Of a DNA stretch of 64,000 nucleotides, positions 56,101-64,000 are shown piece after piece. The first letter of the stretch is position 1, and each line of letters starts with the position of its first letter. The notes beneath the pieces are model-generated. The model ran no database searches and was not told the DNA's origin. It worked only from the letters and a program-made list of their open reading frames with translations. Source of the stretch: Girardinichthys multiradiatus (lineage: Eukaryota; Chordata; Actinopteri; Cyprinodontiformes; Goodeidae); NCBI RefSeq assembly GCF_021462225.1, contig NC_061798.1, positions 27,133,320-27,197,319 of the forward strand, given 5' to 3'. The translations under genes and the position numbers were made by a program.

Positions 56101-57045
56101 TATTCAATAGTTAATCCTTGTATGATCAGGTCATGGCTATTTTATGTAGTTTAAAAATGTGTGGAAAAGAGACATTAAGAAAAAGCTTTTAAAAAACTTC
56201 AAGGTGAGAAATTCCTGTTCCTGGTTTGGACTGGCAAGTCATCCCTGACCCTTCCCTATAATAAAGCACTCAAATTGCACAGATGATGTATGATCTTATG
56301 TGGGTGTGAACCGCAGAGAGGAACAGTGTTTATCACACTGTCAAACAATTCATCAGTGGGATTTGCACGACAAAATATGCCTACACTTTGGATGCTGATT
56401 AATTAAAGATGAGATATAAACAGAAAATTGTTAGTTAAGATGCTCTTTTTGTTCATTGTGGACAAAGAAAGACCAAATATAGCACTAATATGCCATTTTT
56501 TTAACCAAATGGCATCTGACTGCTTTGTATTATAAATAGGATCAGACTGGAATGTATGTAAGTGAATTTGAATCTGTCTTTATGATTGGTTTGACTTGAT
56601 CATACATGTGCATTCATTTGACCCCTTTTTCTTGTTAATTGCCTTCAGATTATATTTGCTGTGAATTTAATTGAAAACCATAAAGAAATCTCACATTATA
56701 TCAACCCTTCCTAGGTCTACCAGAATAGCCTAAAGATCTTATTATACTCGAAGTGAATTTCCATGTACAGCTTTTATTTGTATTTCTGAAAGACTTCTTC
56801 ACAGTGTTGTAACTTTAACAGGATTCCCCACGACGCCGTGGGGTTTAGAAAACTACAAACTGGTTACATGCTCTTTACATGGTAAGGATTATGGTTACTT
56901 ACATCAGATCTGGTCTGTGGCGGTGTATAATGGCACAAAACGCCAAACCGTCCCGAAAGGACGAGGACATGTCCCTGATTTCCACGTCGTTGTAGTCCTC
57001 ACACTGTTTCCGACACCACTCCTGGAGAGCCTTCAGAGATCCCAT
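35149..57045 (-). CDS. micall1: MICAL-like protein 1 (16 coding exons)
   Basis: Exons, 5' to 3' on the minus strand: 57045-56903, 47741-47693, 46560-46425, 46325-46225, 45232-45102, 44159-43591, 43509-43449, 42607-42201, 40883-40564, 40482-40348, 40227-40101, 38407-38317, 36041-35968, 35624-35510, 35418-35372, 35282-35149. All phases agree, giving 879 aa (human about 863). A CH domain spans 1-109. The LIM domain is at 161-213, with all eight zinc ligands (C161, C164, H182, C185, C188, C191, C210, H213). NPF motifs at 303, 455 and 645 are EHD-binding type, each in a Pro/acidic-rich linker. A C-terminal coiled-coil bMERB domain runs from about 685 ([10 protein letters not shown]) and binds Rab8-family GTPases. 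MICALL1 organises tubular recycling endosomes with EHD1, Arf6 and Rab8. The donor of exon 13 (CAG|GTTTTT) is weak. I cannot tell which teleost paralog (a or b) this is. Confidence 0.95.
37190..37690 (+). mobile_element. L2-type LINE 3' end in micall1 intron
   Basis: The sequence follows the C-terminal part and 3' UTR of a fish L2 reverse transcriptase gene ([12 protein letters not shown] segment near 37287, then a degenerate tail ending TGTATAAATAAAGTTT near 37668). It is 5'-truncated and frame-broken. Confidence 0.65.
37735..38050 (+). mobile_element. Tc1-like C-terminal fragment
   Basis: Starting near 37745 the sequence corresponds to the SPDLNPIENVW-to-stop end of a Tc1 transposase gene, with AGGGTGATGGCAAGGAGGCT at 37799. 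A related piece lies at 47085-47180. No intact frame. Confidence 0.55.
38628..38725 (-). mobile_element. tRNA-derived SINE, shortened copy
   Basis: The 3' tail and body of the 16101-type SINE on the minus strand, with the central part deleted and only the 5' end (GGCGTGGCGC complement near 38710) kept. Confidence 0.6.
38893..39045 (-). mobile_element. Rex1-type LINE 3' tail
   Basis: The ATACTTTATTGATCCCCGAG motif preceded by AATTCAATTCAATTC repeats is the 3' end of a Rex1-like LINE on the minus strand, comparable with the tail of the larger copy near 26431-26490. Confidence 0.65.
39240..39960 (-). mobile_element. Decayed Tc1-like element, antisense
   Basis: The plus strand reads as the complement of a Tc1 catalytic region (AGCATGATGCTCCCATCACC, near 39370, complements the GGS-MMW motif). 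It is heavily mutated and has no frame. Confidence 0.6.
41302..41984. mobile_element. hAT-like non-autonomous element with nested insertion
   Basis: The ends form an inverted repeat of about 40 bp: AGTCCTTGAGATCTACTGCC near 41325 on the plus strand matches the complement of the stretch around 41939-41975. No transposase is encoded. A second element (41478-41935) is inserted inside it. Confidence 0.6.
41478..41935. mobile_element. Nested MITE with GGCTACGTTCACACT-type ends
   Basis: The left end GCTACGTTCACACT and the right end AGTTTGAATGTAACCC are inverted repeats with a few mismatches. The interior has no reading frame of note. The superfamily is not assigned. Confidence 0.5.
42686..43308 (+). 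mobile_element. Decayed short Tc1-like element in micall1 intron
   Basis: The ends (CCTTCAAAAAGTATTAATAC near 42693 and GAATACTTTTGCAAGGCACC near 43288) are inverted. The interior holds Tc1 pieces from the [16 protein letters not shown] segment (42938) to HGGGSKM (43068). It is much shorter than a full copy and frame-broken. Confidence 0.7.
47085..47180 (+). mobile_element. Short Tc1-like fragment
   Basis: ATTAGGGTGATAGCAAGGAG and flanking bases repeat the C-terminal Tc1 fragment of 37735-38050. Only about 100 bases can be recognised. Confidence 0.4.
50561..52171 (+). mobile_element. Tc1 (DD34E-type) transposon, inactivated
   Basis: The element is 1611 bp with inverted repeats of about 85 bp carrying only a few mismatches, flanked by TA (50559-50560, 52172-52173). 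It looks structurally complete and fairly young, but its transposase has lost catalytic residues and its C-terminal end (separate entry). Confidence 0.92.
50952..51884 (+). pseudogene. Tc1 transposase with mutated catalytic triad
   Basis: A 310-aa open frame is Tc1-like from the paired helix-turn-helix region ([28 protein letters not shown]) to near the end. The first catalytic aspartate is Asn ([14 protein letters not shown]) and the catalytic glutamate is Lys ([15 protein letters not shown]); only the middle Asp (FQQDNDPKH) remains. Both changes are single G-to-A substitutions. A TGA after RISVS stops the protein about 30 residues early. Beyond it the usual end (AAKGGATKY) is still readable in another frame, so a small frameshift is present too. 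It cannot catalyse transposition. Confidence 0.92.
54700..55345 (+). mobile_element. Non-LTR retrotransposon 3' end (RT C-terminal region)
   Basis: An uninterrupted frame of about 210 codons (from [16 protein letters not shown] at about 54708 to a stop near 55336) is the thumb and C-terminal part of a fish LINE reverse transcriptase. Segments include [34 protein letters not shown] and [12 protein letters not shown]. The catalytic YADD box is missing because the copy is 5'-truncated. The absence of stops implies recent insertion into micall1 intron 1. Clade is uncertain; RTE/Rex3-like is my best guess. Confidence 0.75.
55366..56440 (+). repeat. Diverged tandem duplication in micall1 intron 1
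   Basis: 55390-55630 and 56225-56440 share ordered similarity. CTTCCCTATAACAAACCACC aligns with CTTCCCTATAATAAAGCACT. ATGATGATGTTG aligns with AGATGATGTATG. AACATGCCTCTGTCAGAATG aligns with AATATGCCTACACTTTGGAT. The two copies are about 850 bp apart and clearly old. Confidence 0.45.
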
Positions 57046-58423
57046 CGCGCTACCGTTCAGCACACGCGTGCATCTGTTTTGAAGCCAAATAATAATCGGT
57101 GTCTTTTAGTGCTGAACGGTGTCAAGACAGACAGGAAACCGCAGGAGGAGCAGCGGCGTGTTGCTGCAGAGAGCCGTCAGCCAGCCAAGGACCAGACAGG
57201 CAACACCCGAACAGAAGCGAGGCGTTTCATTCACACTCGTCCACCGAGTCGCGCTAGAAACATCTGGGCTCACAGCCGAGCGAGAAGTTAGCTAACTGTA
57301 CAAAGCAAAAAGCATGAAGTTCATTTCCTGTGTAAAACTATCGAAACGCCAACGGCTACATGTAACCTGGAGGCTGTTGTTGTGAAGCCACTGACTGATG
57401 CCCGGAGCTGATAAAGGAAGCTTAAAAACAAACTTATTGACGAATCCACCTTAAGAGGCTTTTCCTTTTTGGTACATCCAAAGGCTACAGAAGTGATAAT
57501 GTCCTCCTTGACGTGGACCAAACCGCCTTTTATGTTGCTACAATCACTGTAACTGCCACATGGAGGCTGGGTTTACTCCAAACTCTTGTCAGAACCTAGA
57601 GTTTAAAACGGTAAAATACAAATTGAAACCCCAGGCAGGTGATATGCTTCAAATTGGCTGTTTTCTAGTTTAGCTAAAACTGTCGCAAGCACACCTGCGA
57701 CCTTTGCTGCTTTCTTCTCAGCAGCAGTCTGTTGTTCCTCTCTCAGCCATCTGGGAGCGCTGCACACCCAGAGACGTAGAAGTGTTACGTCAGCGCGTCC
57801 AGAGTGTATCTATACGACACTGAGCGCGTCCGCCATTTTATGAGGTTTTTTCTAATGTTCCTTTTACGCTTTCTCTAATATACATTCATTTTAATGTCTA
57901 TACTTACTCTCGTTGGAAGTACTACTACTACTACGACGACTACTACTGATAATAAATAACTTGTTGGATCTAGAGATCATAATTATATGATTCTCTATAC
58001 ATTAGATCTAGATCTGTTTATTTTGTAAAAATGCCTTTAAGTGACATGTGTTGTGAATTTGAGCTGTATAGATAAACTGAACTGATATGAATAGAACTGA
58101 AACAGGAACAAGAAAGTGTAAGTTTCCTAAATAAAAAAATAATAATATTAAATAAAATATTAACACACGCTCGTAACACATTCACGTGCATTGTTTTTTA
58201 TAGGTTGATATAAACTATTGCTAGGACTAAAACTTAAGCTAGTAAAAACTGGATGTAAACATATTAAATCTCAGAAGAAGAAGAGGTCGCCGCTTTAACA
58301 AAAATGCCACTCACAACATGGCGGTGACGTCGACGGCGTCTACTACACGTCCATTGAACCGCACCACTGCCGCTATCCACGCGATGTTACAAAAGTCACG
58401 CGATAGTAGCTAGGTGGTAAAAG
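57046..58423. promoter_or_regulatory. Divergent micall1/gga1 intergenic promoter region
   Basis: The two start codons face away from each other across 1378 bp. Motifs seen are TTACGTCA (57785-57792, ATF/CRE-like), CCGCCATTTT (57830-57839, YY1-like), CACGTG (58183-58188) and TGACGTCG (58325-58332). The 57.7-57.85 and 58.3-58.43 kb parts are GC/CpG-richer than the AT-rich middle, suggesting two separate promoters. Confidence 0.45.
58318..58413 (+). other. Upstream open reading frame of gga1 (31 codons)
   Basis: An ATG in CAACATGGCGGT opens a 31-codon frame that ends with TAG ten bases before the gga1 start. It has no recognised protein similarity. Whether it is in the mRNA depends on the transcription start. 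Confidence 0.35.
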
Positions 58424-58431
58424 ATGGCGGC
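58421..58431 (+). promoter_or_regulatory. gga1: YY1/TISU element over gga1 start codon
   Basis: AAGATGGCGGC at the initiator ATG matches the TISU consensus (SAASATGGCGGC) at 11 of 12 positions when the preceding base is counted, and is an exact YY1 core. TISU supports initiation on mRNAs with very short 5' leaders. Confidence 0.5.
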
Positions 58432-61400
58432 GGCCCCCTGTGATGAGACCAGCCTTCAGTCTCTAATCAGTAAGTCATCATAAATTGCTCCACCTGATAA
58501 AGTTTTGAATCATATTAACAGCCGAGACGATGCTTTACAGTGATCCTTAGGTTTTAACTCGTTTTTTTTATTTGCGGTTGTCACTGACACCCATCTCTAC
58601 AAGCTAATGAGTTGGTGTCCCTGTCAAAATATCAAATCAGCAAAGTGCAGTTGGTGACATGGAAGAAAGACAGCTTTTTTTGCTCCGTTGTTGGGTTATG
58701 TGTACACCGTTTTCAATCTTGGGTAAAAAAAAAATACTCAGACTAACCTAATAAATGTAAATATCCTGTAAGCGTTCAGTTAATGCTAACTAGATCCAGA
58801 AGCTACCTTCATGAACAATCAGCTCAACTTCAGGAACTTCTGCAAACACATTTTCCTGATATGTTTTTTTTTTTTTTATCCGCTAAACCAGATAGCTGGT
58901 GTTTTACGCTTTACAAACATAACATAATTTAAAAAAAAATCCATGGACGCTTGTTTCTTCCAGCTCACAGGAAGCTGGTCCAGGATTTTTAATTTAACGA
59001 GGTTTTCTCGCACACAGATAAGGCCACCAATCCTGTGAATAAGGAAACAGACTGGGACAATATCAAGGGATTTTGTGATAAACTCGACACCGAACCAGAT
59101 GGGTAAGATGATGAATGAAAATGACAGAAACAGTGCTGTGAAAACGTATTTGCCCCTTTTTAAATATCTAAGAGTAAATACAAAAAGCTATTTTGAAATG
59201 TTGACTTCATCTATTAAGAGAGAAAGCTATCTAAAACACTATGTAAAAGACTAATCAGCCCCTAAAACCTTCCAACCAGTCCTGCCATGCAGGCGGCAAC
59301 AAGTACCATCAAATGTTTACGAAAACCGGCAATGCATCCCTTAAATTAATGTGGAGGAATATTGGCCCACTCTTCTTTGCAGAATTGTAATAATTTAGCT
59401 ACATTGGCATCAACAGCCTATTTAAGGTTGTGCTAGAGCATCTCGGCTAGTTCTAAGTCCAGGCTTTGACTAGACCTTTCCAAAACCGTTGTTCCTTTTG
59501 AGCCACTTAGAGGTCTGCTTGGTGGTGTGCTTTGGATCATTTGTCCTGCTGTATAATCCAAGTGTACCTCAGCTTAAGGCCATAAACTGGTATCCATAAA
59601 TTCTCTTTCACAATGTTCTGGAAGTGAACGGAATCCCGGGTCCATTTATTATAGCAAGTCGTCCAGGCCCTCAAGCAGAAAACAGAACCAGACTATCACA
59701 CTACCACCACCCTGTTTTAACTGTAGAAATTATGTTCTTTAAAAAAAATTTGGGCCTTTAATTTTTGTCATTTTTCTAAAGTAAGCACACGGGAAGCGGG
59801 GTGGAGAGAGGGGTAAGACAGGCAGCACAGGTCTCCAGGGTCTGGACTCGAACTGAAGCCTCCGTATATGGGTCACATGATCTACCGCTACTTCACACGC
59901 CACGCCCGTATTATGTTCTTTTTCGAAATTATGTGCTATTCTACATCTCGGTCCACCAAATATTTTCCCAAAAGTCTTGGGGATTTTTTGTGGCTAGTGT
60001 TAGACAGGCCTTTGTAGGGTTTTTTATGAGCATTGATTTTGGCCTTTGAACTCTCCTATTTTTGCCCAGTCTGTTTTATTACTGCTGAATCATGAACACT
60101 AACCTTTACTGCAGTAAGGCCTGGTGCTTGTTGTTGTTTTGGTTAGTTCGAGACTTCATGGAGGAGTTGCTGGTGTGCTCTATGGAGTAATTTGTAGGCT
60201 GGGTAAACCTACGAAGGTAAACCATTTTCCACGTTTTCTCCATTTGTGGATAATGGCTCATATTGTTGGTCCCAAAGCTGTTCAAATGGCTTTCTGAGGT
60301 TTTTTAGGCAACCTTTTGATGTCAGACAAAAACACAAGAAACCTTTGAGGGGGAAAATACTGTTCTTTTCACAGTACTGTATTCTCGAGTGAAAAAAAGA
60401 TTGCTGCTTGGAAGCAAAATGTAAACCTCCGTACACTACACGATTTTATGTCGAAATAAAGAAAAATATCTCAATTTTTACAGTTTTTGCTCAGTGTTTT
60501 GTGCGTATGTGGAGTTTATTTAACTGGAATGTAGTTGTTTTTTTGTTTTTTTTTTTGTTAGAATCATTTTGTCCAATTTTAAATTTAAAGGGTTGCATCA
60601 ATGTTTTAAATCACTGTAGGGTTTGTTGCTATGATTATTATTTTCATTATTATCAGGCCTCAGCTTGCAACCAGACTTCTGGCCCACAAAATCCAGTCTC
60701 CTCAGGAGTGGGAGGCAATGCAAGCGCTACTGGTAAGAGTTGAAGCAAAAAGCACCACAATTTCAGTTAAACTAGGCATTAAAACTTTGGTGATTTTCCC
60801 AGGTGCTTGAGACATGTATGAAGAACTGTGGAAACAGATTTCATGGTGAAGTGGGAAAGTTTCGCTTTCTTAATGAGCTCATCAAGGTGGTCTCACCTAA
60901 GGTAATATCCTAGTCGCCCGTCACACTAGTCTGGTAGCAACTTGATAAGCTTGAGATCGTTTCTTTTCTTTTTAGCTGTAATAAAAAAGCAGAAACTATG
61001 TCTTTCATCATCCAGTATTTAGAAGAGTAGATCCTGTATGGATGCGGCATTTATGATAAAGCTATTATTATAACGGTCACTTTTTCCAACCCAAGTCCAA
61101 ATTCTGGGAATTTATAAACCAGAAAAAACAACTTCTCATGTTCCTACACAGTCTGGAAAAGTATAGAATCTCATTTACAGTCATGAGAAAAATTAGGACA
61201 CCCAATGAAGGCCTGTGTGTCTTTCTACATTATTTGGACCTATGAAAATTGAATATAAATCTTGACGATACTGTAAAATTATTGTAAAGTTATAAATAAA
61301 ACTAAAAAGACATTGGTAGATGATGATTTATTGCAACTTGAACTGCTTAACCTCAGACGTACCCCACCTCGTCCCCATGGTTAGAAAACACATTATTGTT

Positions 61401-63410
61401 TATATCTTTAGCTTAATGAATAAACCAAGTTAATTTTTAGTTTTTACCTGGAATTCCATCACTCTCTTTTCCAGGGAGAAATAAAAAATAAAAAAAACAC
61501 TAGACATTGTGAACATTTCTTTTGATATGACTAATCAATGGGTGGTCACAATTTTTCTGTGATATGTTTTGTTAAGTATATGAAAAGAAAATGGAGCATA
61601 GAAAAAATATTTGCATTTTAAGACTTTTTCCTTGTTCCGTTGTCTAAAGGTTGCACATCCATCCATCCATCCATCCATCCATCCAAGCTACCTCATTCAG
61701 TGTCTGACCTCTGTAGAAAAATCTGCTGTGAACTTTTATGCGTATGATCATAAAATGGGTCCAGAAGGACCAGAATTTGTGAAAACTTGAGTGTTGAAAA
61801 GTATGGATATTAAATATGTGTAGAAACCTTGCCGTCTCCAACCTAGATCCAAAAGGAACATTACAATATTGATGAGCTATTTTCTCTCCTTGTAGTATTT
61901 AGGTTCCCGGGCTCCAGAGCCAGTGAAGACAAAGGTTTTAGAGATGATTTATAGCTGGACCGTGTGGCACCCCGACGAGCCGAAGATAGCTGAAGCTTAT
62001 CAAATGCTGAAAAAACAGGGTGAGTTTTTTTTTTTTTTATACCGATTAAGAAACATGACTTGAAGAAATTATTTATTTTATGTTGATAGCTGCTTGTTTA
62101 CATTTGTGGTGTTTTACTCTGTAGATTAACCAAAGAGTAGCGTTTGGACGTTTTTAGTTCCCTTCCTGAGTTGATAATGACGATTTTGGTTCTCCTTATT
62201 TAGTTGTCTCCAGCATGTAGGTTGATAGAATCAGTTCTGCTTTTAGCACAAACACGAGACTAACATCCTGGGTCATGTGTATTTGAGTCTAGTGTGATGT
62301 TAAAAATGGACTTCCCAGTTAAAAGTGAAGTCACATAAAAATGAATGTGTACTTTGCCATGAAAGCCTCTGATTTTATATATATATATAATTAGTCTAGA
62401 AGAAGTGAGGTACCACTTTAGTGTTTTCTATTCTGGATTTGCTACGAATGTGATGTTCTTAAAGCATCATCACAGTGTTAAACGGAAGCCGTGCTGTTAG
62501 GAGTTCGTTTTGTGGGAGGCTAATGGATGCTTCTGTTGTTTCCAGGCATTGTAAAGCAAGATCCTGTGCTTCCTGGTGACAAGCCACTCCCACCGCCTCC
62601 CCCCAGAGCCAAAATTGCCATCTTTGAGGACGAGGAGAAATCCAAGGTGTGTGACGAGAGATCAAGAGGCGCTGTGTGTCATCATGGATCTGCTCATGTC
62701 TCACAGGAACAAAAATCCATCAGGTCATGGGAAAATTGAACTCCTGAGGACTCATTCCTCTTCCTCTTTCTTTTCCCCCTCTCTTCTGTCTCTTCCTGTT
62801 ATTGTAGATGCTGTCTCGCTTGTTGAAGAGCACCCACCCTGATGATTTAAGGGCAGCAAACAAGCTCATTAAGGAAATGGTTCAAGAAGTGAGTGGTTCA
62901 GTTCACAAAGTGCAGTATACTGTATCTACGTGCATGGTTGAAGCTTATAAGCTTGATTTTTATATGAAAAGTCCAGTTTAACCTTTGTTTTTATTTATTA
63001 CTCATGCAGAAAACCTGAATCGCAATCATTTTCATGATCGTAACCTTTGATCTAATATTTGATGTCAGCATTAGAAATTGGTTAGAATAGAATCACGTAA
63101 TGTTTTTCATAAAAAAATAACTGGGGGGAAAAAAAGCAAAAAGTGTGTTGATACAGGAATATAATAAAATATTTTAAAGTCCCTCCATAAAATTTCCACA
63201 GTCCTGTCATTGGAGTCCAACTGAGATGACTTCCCCTCGTTTATTTTTTTTCCCCAGGATCAAAAGCGAGTGGAGAAAGTTTCCAAGCGAGTGAACGCCA
63301 TCCAGGAGGTGAAGGAGAGCGTAAGCCTGCTGAGCCAGCTGCTGGAGGGCTACAGCAAGGAGAGCTGCTCCCACAGCAACCAGGAGCTTATTAAAGTTTG
63401 TAGAGCTTAG
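58424..63410 (+). CDS. gga1: GGA1 Arf-binding adaptor, 5' part (8 exons)
   Basis: Exons 58424-58469, 59018-59102, 60657-60732, 60803-60901, 61896-62019, 62546-62646, 62808-62888 and 63258-63395 join in frame to 250 aa. They cover the VHS domain (about 14-150: ATNPVNKETDW, LLAHKIQSPQEWEA, VGKFRFLNELIKVVSPKYLG, KIAEAYQMLKKQGI), which binds DxxLL cargo signals, and the start of the GAT domain (FEDEEKSKMLSRLLKS, LRAANKLIKEMVQEDQKR), which binds Arf-GTP. GGA proteins sort mannose-6-phosphate receptors from trans-Golgi to endosomes. Closeness to GGA1 rather than GGA3 (RAANKLIKEMVQEDQKR; synteny with micall1) fixes the call. The rest of GAT, the hinge and GAE lie beyond the window. The exon 8 donor (AAA|GTTTGT) is weak; reading through adds VCRA and a stop at 63408-63410. 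Confidence 0.92.
59130..60383 (-). mobile_element. Decayed Tc1-like element in gga1 intron 2
   Basis: The ends are CAGTGCTGTGAAAACGTATT near 59133 and, inverted, TTTCACAGTACTGTA near 60369. Between them the plus strand is the complement of a Tc1-family transposase gene (GTGTGCTTTGGATCATTTGT near 59525; CCCAAAAGTCTTGGGGATTT near 59967; CATTTGTGGATAATGGCTCA near 60240). A SINE is nested at 59750-59912. It is frame-broken. Confidence 0.8.
59750..59912 (-). mobile_element. tRNA-derived SINE nested in Tc1
   Basis: On the minus strand the B box is GTTCGAGTCC (near 59846-59855). The tail, body and 5' end agree with the copy at 16101-16262. Confidence 0.7.
61178..61570. mobile_element. MITE in gga1 intron 4
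   Basis: The left end CATGAGAAAAATTAGGACAC and the right end, whose complement reads CACAGAAAAATTGTGACCAC, form imperfect inverted repeats around about 390 bp of AT-rich DNA without a reading frame. Confidence 0.55.
61656..61685. repeat. (CATC)n microsatellite
   Basis: Seven uninterrupted CATC units in gga1 intron 4. Such GATG/CATC runs often mark LINE 3' tails, but no LINE body is seen next to it. Confidence 0.9.
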
Positions 63411-63923
63411 TCATTAACAAGCTCACCTTTCTCTCATTAACAGCCTCGGGGTTTTGTTTTTTACAGTGGAACTACAATAGATCAGCACTTTTAAATGTGT
63501 AGAAACTCCGTTAGCTCATTACTGCCGTATGAGTCCTTTTTTCTTTTTCTTTTTTTTTTTTTTATCTGTCTGAAGCTTCAGTTCCTGCTCCTTTTTAAGG
63601 TCACCAGAATAGTTCAGAATGAACAAATTAAACTTTAACGTAGGATCTCATCTTTTGCCAGCCAGATGGTCTTAGAGCAGCATTAACATTTCACATGGAC
63701 CAGAACCAGCTACACAGGGTGACATCTACTGGCTGTCCAACGAGCCTGTAGCCTAGACAGCAGAGGTTGGTGTGGTTCAGTGCAGATGTAGACTTTAGTC
63801 TGTGTGATTTCTCTAGATTACTTTTTATTTTTGTTCTCTATTCCGTTTAGTGGGTTTTTGCATGTAGTTTTGGAAGAAAAGCCCGGACTGATGCAGTTCA
63901 TTGGAGCTGTTGCTTTTGGTGAA

Positions 63924-63929
63924 AATAAA
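63924..63929 (+). terminator. Possible intronic poly(A) signal of gga1
   Basis: AATAAA lies 514 bases after the read-through stop at 63410, with T-rich sequence following. It could end a short gga1 transcript, or be a chance occurrence in AT-rich intron. Confidence 0.3.
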
Positions 63930-64000
63930 CTCCCACTTGTATGGACTTTAAACTTTGTCATTCTGTAAACCTGCTAAGTGTAAAATATAATCTTTTTTTT

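Noticed and set aside
56917..57291. Plus-strand open frame of 124 codons
   Set aside because: It is antisense to the first coding exon and 5' UTR of micall1, and has no domain.

Overview
The window is teleost fish nuclear DNA. It has spliced vertebrate genes with GT/AG introns, a dense load of Tc1/mariner remnants, Rex1 and L2 LINEs, a tRNA-derived SINE present in several copies, and long simple repeats. An L2-type 3' tail inside one transposon resembles sequence I associate with killifish and livebearers, but that placement is only a guess.

Layout. About 1-9.6 kb is gene-free: decayed Tc1-like elements, an L2 LINE, SINE and LINE tails, and one short stretch (4.1-4.45 kb) with regulatory-looking motifs. 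At 10.0-12.3 kb (minus) is an NFIL3/E4BP4-like bZIP repressor gene with its whole coding sequence in one exon and an upstream untranslated exon. At 12.3-18.2 kb is intergenic DNA with a SINE and a pure GATA microsatellite of about 265 bp. At 18.25-23.7 kb (minus) is a three-exon Kruppel-like factor of the KLF1/2/4/17 group, most like KLF1, with GATA motifs at its promoter and about 1.2 kb upstream. At 26.1-33.26 kb (plus) is the C22orf23 (UPF0193/EVG1) homolog, entered through an X-box promoter; its introns hold a Rex1 LINE and an apparently intact DD36E Tc1/mariner element. At 33.26-57.05 kb (minus) is micall1 (CH, LIM, three NPF motifs, bMERB; 16 coding exons, 879 aa). At 58.42 kb to the window end (plus) is the 5' part of gga1 (VHS and start of GAT).

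C22orf23, MICALL1 and GGA1 are neighbours on human 22q13.1, so the right half is conserved synteny. C22orf23 and micall1 converge tail to tail on poly(A) signals five bases apart, while micall1 and gga1 diverge from a 1.4-kb intergenic region. MICALL1 and GGA1 both act in Arf/Rab-dependent endosome and trans-Golgi traffic; nfil3-like and klf1 encode transcription factors.

Exon models were built by hand from splice sites and reading-frame continuity against remembered human proteins. No alignment, transcript or database search was run. I saw no clear novel multi-gene system. The most notable points are the nested transposons (including an intact-looking DD36E element with perfect 31-bp ends), the palindromic two-way poly(A) signal, cis-elements that fit their genes (X-box, D-box, GATA, TISU), and a weak gga1 splice donor that may produce a short isoform.
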